Assembly: GCA_946894095.1 (NCBI GenBank)
Contig: OX335660.1
Location: forward strand, 5,001 to 69,000
Direction: 5' to 3'
DNA length: 64,000 bases
DNA from: Incurvaria masculella
Taxonomy: Eukaryota; Arthropoda; Insecta; Lepidoptera; Incurvariidae
In this document: piece by piece, positions 24,701-30,700 of the stretch
Position numbering within the stretch: the first letter of the stretch is position 1
Layout of the letters: each line of letters opens with the position of its first letter
The notes under the pieces: generated by a model
Told to the model about the DNA's origin: nothing
Databases searched by the model: none
What the model saw: the letters and a program-made list of their open reading frames with translations, nothing else
Made by a program: the position numbers and the translations under genes

Positions 24701-27700
24701 CAAACATAATTGTTTTTTTTTTATTGGTAGCCTAAATAACTCTGCTATTGATGAGGATCCCAAAAATAATTCTTCTTAAGTTTAATTAAACTATGAAACT
24801 GGCCTATCTGGTTCCCGCTCGACCTTGAATTTTGGAACAAGTTGTGTAATTGTGGTGGGTTTTTGTTCATACCAATTAATTTCCTAATATTGTTTTTATA
24901 TGTATGAATATAACAATACAAAAAACATAAATGATTATCAATAAAATAAATTATTGTACCTAGATCGTGTGCATTGCGCTGAATGCAGTGCTGTGCGGGC
25001 TGTCGCTGTACGACACGTTGGGTGCACGGAGAGAAGGCGGGGACCCCACCGGTGTGAGCGCATCACACCGCGTCGACACGACCATCAGCAACCCCGGCTT
25101 CAAGGAGTCGCGGCCAGGTACTCGCCGCCCATTACCTTACCTTCCATTGAACTCAATGCAGTGCTGTGCGGGCTGTCGTTGTACGACACGTTGGGTGCAC
25201 GGAGAGAAGGCGGGGACCCCACCGGTGTGAGCGCATCACACCGCGCCGACACAACCATCAACAACCCCGGCTTGAAGGAGTCGCGGCCAGGTACTCGCCG
25301 CCCATTACCTTACCTTCCATTGAACTCAATGCAGTGCTGTGCGGGCTGTCGTTGTACGACACGTTGGATGCACGGAGAGAAGGCTGGGACCCCACCGGTG
25401 TGAGCGCATCACACCGCGCCGACACGACCATCAGCAACCCCGGCTTCAAGGAGTCGCGGCCAGGTACTCGCCGCCCATTACCTTACCTTCCATTGAACTC
25501 AATGCAGTGCTGTGCGGGCTGTCGTTGTACGACACGTTGGGTGCACGGAGAGAAGGCGGGGACCCCACCGGTGTGAGCGCATCACACCGCGCCGACACAA
25601 CCATCAACAACCCCGGCTTGAAGGAGTCGCGGCCAGGTACTCGCCGCCCATTACCTTACCTTCCATTGAACTCAATGCAGTGCTGTGCGGGCTGTCGTTG
25701 TACGACACGTTGGATGCACGGAGAGAAGGCTGGGACCCCACCGGTGTGAGCGCATCACACCGCGCCGACACGACCATCAACAACCCCGGCTTCAAGGAGT
25801 CGCAGCCAGGTACTCGCCGCCCATTACCTTACCTTCCATTGAACTCAATGCAGTGCTGTGCGGGCTGTCGTTGTACGACACGTTGGGTGCACGGAGAGAA
25901 GGCGGGGACCCCACCGGTGTGAGCGCATCACACCGCGCCGACACGACCATCAACAACCCCGGCTTCGAGGAGTCGCGGCCAGTTACTCGCCACCCATTAC
26001 CTTACCTTCCATTGAACTCAATGCAGTGCTGTGCGGGCTGTCGTTGTACGACACGTTGGATGCACGGAGAGAAGGCTGGGACCCCACCGGTGTGAGCGCA
26101 TCACACCGCGCCGACACGACCATCAACAACCCCGGCTTCAAGGAGTCGCAGCCAGGTACTCGCCGCCCATTACCTTACCTTCCATTGAACTCAATGCAGT
26201 GCTGTGCGGGCTGTCGTTGTACGACACGTTGGGTGCACGGAGAGAAGGCGGGGACCCCACCGGTGTGAGCGCATCACACCGCGCCGACACGACCATCAGC
26301 AACCCCGGCTTCAAGGAGTCGCGGCCAGGTACTCGCCGCCCATTACCTTACCTTCCATTGAACTCAATGCAGTGCTGTGCGGGCTGTCGTTGTACGACAC
26401 GTTGGGTGCACGGAGAGAAGGCGGGGACCCCACCGGTGTGAGCGCATCACACCGCGCCGACACGACCATCAACAACCCCGGCTTCGAGGAGTCGCGGCCA
26501 GTTACTCGCCACCCATTACCTTACCTTCCATTGAACTCAATGCAGTGCTGTGCGGGCTGTCGTTGTACGACACGTTGGATGCACGGAGAGAAGGCTGGGA
26601 CCCCACCGGTGTGAGCGCATCACACCGCGCCGACACGACCATCAACAACCCCGGCTTCAAGGAGTCGCAGCCAGGTACTCGCCGCCCATTACCTTACCTT
26701 CCATTGAACTCAATGCAGTGCTGTGCGGGCTGTCGTTGTACGACACGTTGGGTGCACGGAGAGAAGGCGGGGACCCCACCGGTGTGAGCGCATCACACCG
26801 CGCCGACACGACCATCAACAACCCCGGCTTCGAGGAGTCGCGGCCAGTTACTCGCCACCCATTACCTTACCTTCCATTGAACTCAATGCAGTGCTGTGCG
26901 GGCTGTCGTTGTACGACACGTTGGGTGCACGGAGAGAAGGCGGGGACCCCACCGGTGTGAGCGCATCACACCGCGCCGACACGACCATCAACAACCCCGG
27001 CTTCGAGGAGTCGCGGCCAGTTACTCGCCACCCATTACCTTACCTTCCATTGAACTCAATGCAGTGCTGTGCGGGCTGTCGTTGTACGACACGTTGGATG
27101 CACGGAGAGAAGGCTGGGACCCCACCGGTGTGAGCGCATCACACCGCGCCGACACGACCATCAACAACCCCGGCTTCAAGGAGTCGCAGCCAGGTACTCG
27201 CCGCCCATTACCTTACCTTCCATTGAACTCAATGCAGTGCTGTGCGGGCTGTCGTTGTACGACACGTTGGGTGCACGGAGAGAAGGCGGGGACCCCACCG
27301 GTGTGAGCGCATCACACCGCGCCGACACGACCATCAACAACCCCGGCTTCGAGGAGTCGCGGCCAGTTACTCGCCACCCATTACCTTACCTTCCATTGAA
27401 CTCAATGCAGTGCGGTGCAAAGAAGAACCCGAAAAGAAACTTCACTGGTTTAAAGATGTCTTATAAGAAGACACTTATGAAATAATATTTGAAAACTAAA
27501 TGCTACTTGCAAAACTTACTGCACGTGGATGATGAATAGACAATAGATGCGTTTTTTATGTTGAGGGAACTGTGGTCATTGTCATTTTTTCGTTGCAGGC
27601 GTGGCCATGACGGACGCGTCGGGCAAGCCTTACAGCCACAACGGGCACGGCTCGGTGGCCTCTGTCAACACCACCGCCACCACGCTCACTGGACTCTCTT

Positions 27701-30700
27701 CAGACGCCAGTACAATCACTAGGTACCGAAACTTTCTCAACTCCGACTTTGTACATTATTTTTATACTTTTGTAATATATTTAGTATGTATGTCACATAC
27801 ACAGTGTTAACTAAGCAACTAGGCGACATTCCAATTATTTTGGGTCACATACTGATTCCGAAAAGGGAGGATTTTTCTTGTTTTGAGCTTATTAACCGAC
27901 TTCAATAAAGGTGGAGGTTCTCAATTTGTCTGTATGTTTTTTAGTGTTCCGTACCCAAAGGGTGAAAACAGAACCCTATTACTAAGATTCCGCTGTCCGT
28001 TCGTCCGTCCGTCCGTCCGTCTGTCACAGGGCTGTATCTCATGAACCGTAATAGGTAGGCAGCTGAAATGTTCACAGAGCATGTATTTATTTTGCCGCTA
28101 TAACAACAAATAGGTAAAATAAAAAAACTAAAAAAATACAAAAAGCGTGATTTTTTGTGTTAAATATTTTACGATACGGAACCCTTCGTGTGCGACTCGT
28201 ACTTGGCCGGTTTTTTTTATGTTTGTTATCTCAGAACTTTCGCCAGGGGGAACCGATTTTGATGATTATTGTTTTATTTGAAAGCTGGTGCTTCCCGTGT
28301 GGTCCCATTCAAATTTGGTTTAGTTCTGACAATGAGATCCATGAGAAAATCATATAAGTCTTCAATTTGCATCAAGTATGTGCGCGATAAATGGACGAAT
28401 TACTCAATATCACGCCAACCGATTTCGATGATTATTTTTTATTGGAAAGGACGTGCACAAATTAGTTAGTGTACTTTTAGTGTAGATTCACTAAAAATAA
28501 ACAAATGAAAAAAAATCTCCGACTGGTAGCTAAAGGTTCACTGGTGCAGCGTGTGCCCAGCTGATGCTGACTCAAAAAATAACAATAATCGTAACTACAA
28601 AATGGCAATTATTTTTTACTTTTTAATGCTTTTTCTTTGAAGTCGGTTATTATTTTTGTAAATTTATTTTTTAAATTGAATTTCTAATATTGGCATGAAA
28701 ACAAAGTATTTCGTAATAGGAATCATACTGCTTTACCAACAATTTAGAAAGCAGGACAATTTTAATAATAATAAATGTGAAAAATTACATTCGGATCGAT
28801 GCGATAAAATTGGCGGCGGCGCACAGTCAGCTGGGACAATAAACACGTGACCTTGGTCGTGACTGGCCCGCGGCGGCGGCGGCAGCAGCAGCTGAGCGCG
28901 GGAAGTTTATTGACATTTTGTTTTGACGTTTTGCCTTACACGTAGTTATGTGGTATAGTGTTATTAGGGACATAATGACACGGCTAATGAACTGGCACTT
29001 GGGTCAACTGTATCCCTAGATTGAGCGGTCACATGTATTTTGCAATCACGAACAATAGTTTGGATGTAGTTCATTTAGTTCAGTAGTTCACTGAATCGCA
29101 AAAGAGTACGCTATTTTGCAGTTTTTATTTATTATTTATTTATTTATTTATTTTATATTAGACAGGCAGCCTAGGCTGATGTGTCTAAATCGAGTACATA
29201 GTTCATTGATATATTAACAAAAAATTTTTTTTTTTTTAATTAATCGGTTTCAGTTCACTTAGTTGCTTATTTTAAAAATGTATTTATTTAGATAAGCGTC
29301 CAAACAATTCTTAAATTGATTAGTGTTGTTTGCACTTATAATGTCCTCTGGAAGTTGGTTCCAATCGTCAACCACTCTGTTGGTTATGAAGTGCTTCCGT
29401 GTGTTGGTTTTGTGTTCTGTTTTATTCAGTTTTAGAGTGTGGCCACATGATTGAGTGTGAACATTTCCTTCATTGCTTCACAGTTGTATTTCTCAGTAAG
29501 CATTTGTACACTTCTATTAAATCGCCTCGCATTCGTCTTTGGTGCAGGGTTGGTAGTTTGAGGGCCTTCAATCTTTCTTCATAGGGTAAGGTTTTTAGCT
29601 GCCAAGGGATTTTTGTAAACTTTCGTTGTACATTTTCCAGTAGAGTGATATCTTTGATGAAGTAGGGTTGCCAGACTTGAAAGGCGTACTCCAGGAGAGG
29701 TCGTACATACGACTTGTAAATTTTGAGTGTAACTTCAGGAGTGAGGTGGCGAAAGGACTTCTTGATGAGATAGGTCATGGAGTTAGCTCTCTTTATTATC
29801 TGTGCAATATGAGGCTCCCACTTTAGATCATGATTTACAAGGACTCCTAGGTCTCTTTGCTGGTGCACTGCAGATAGTCGGGTATTGTTTAGAAAGTATG
29901 GAAGGAGCGGGTTCTGCTTCCCTAGATGGAGAACAGTGCATTTCTGAATGTTCAGTTTAATCAGCCAGTCCATTGACCACTGGTTCACTCGGTTTAGGTC
30001 TTCTTGTAATTCCCCATGGAGAATATGGGGGTTTGCGAAGAACTTGGAGTCATCTGCTAAGAAGCTCTTGTGACACTCAATAATAGCGTGGAGGTCAGTT
30101 ATAAATATATTGAACAGGGTGGTCGAGATTACAGAACCCTGGGGAACTCCACTCCAGGCACGCTTCTTATCGGAGAATACTTCGCCGACTCGGACGGAGA
30201 GTCTTCGGCCTGTCAGGAAGGCCTCGATCCATTTGAGGAGTTGCCCTCGAATGCCGAAGTGTTCTAGCTTTGTAACCAGTCGACGCAGTGGGACCCGATC
30301 GAATGCTTTCTCATAGTCCAAGTATATAACGTCGACTGGCCTGTGATTGTCTAGTTCTGTTGTCCAATTGTTGAGGCATTCGAGTAGGTTCCATAGAATT
30401 GTGTTATAAAGTCGTTTAAAATCGAACAACAGGTAACGAAAAATACACAAGTTGTGTATGTGAAATATTTGCTATGGTTTCGAAAATTATATTGTACTAG
30501 CTGCGGTACCCGGCTCCGCTCGGGTTAGTGTCGGCTAAATTATCTCATGGATAAAAAGTAGCCCACGTGACTGGTCCAAAATAGGGTCAAACTGGTCCAG
30601 GACAATGTATCCATGTACCAAATTTAATCAAGATCGTTCGAGCCGAAATAGCATGATGTAATGAGAAACATCCAATAATTCCCATTTAGAACTTCGTTGA

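Noticed and set aside
25000..27400. CRISPR-like array
   Set aside because: Repeats of 173 bp without unique spacers in an insect genome are exon duplications, not CRISPR.
24954..27485. Some twenty overlapping open frames of 136-149 codons across the exon 5 array
   Set aside because: They arise because a 173-bp unit without stops shifts frame by two bases each copy. Only the claudin frame of the first unit continues into other exons.
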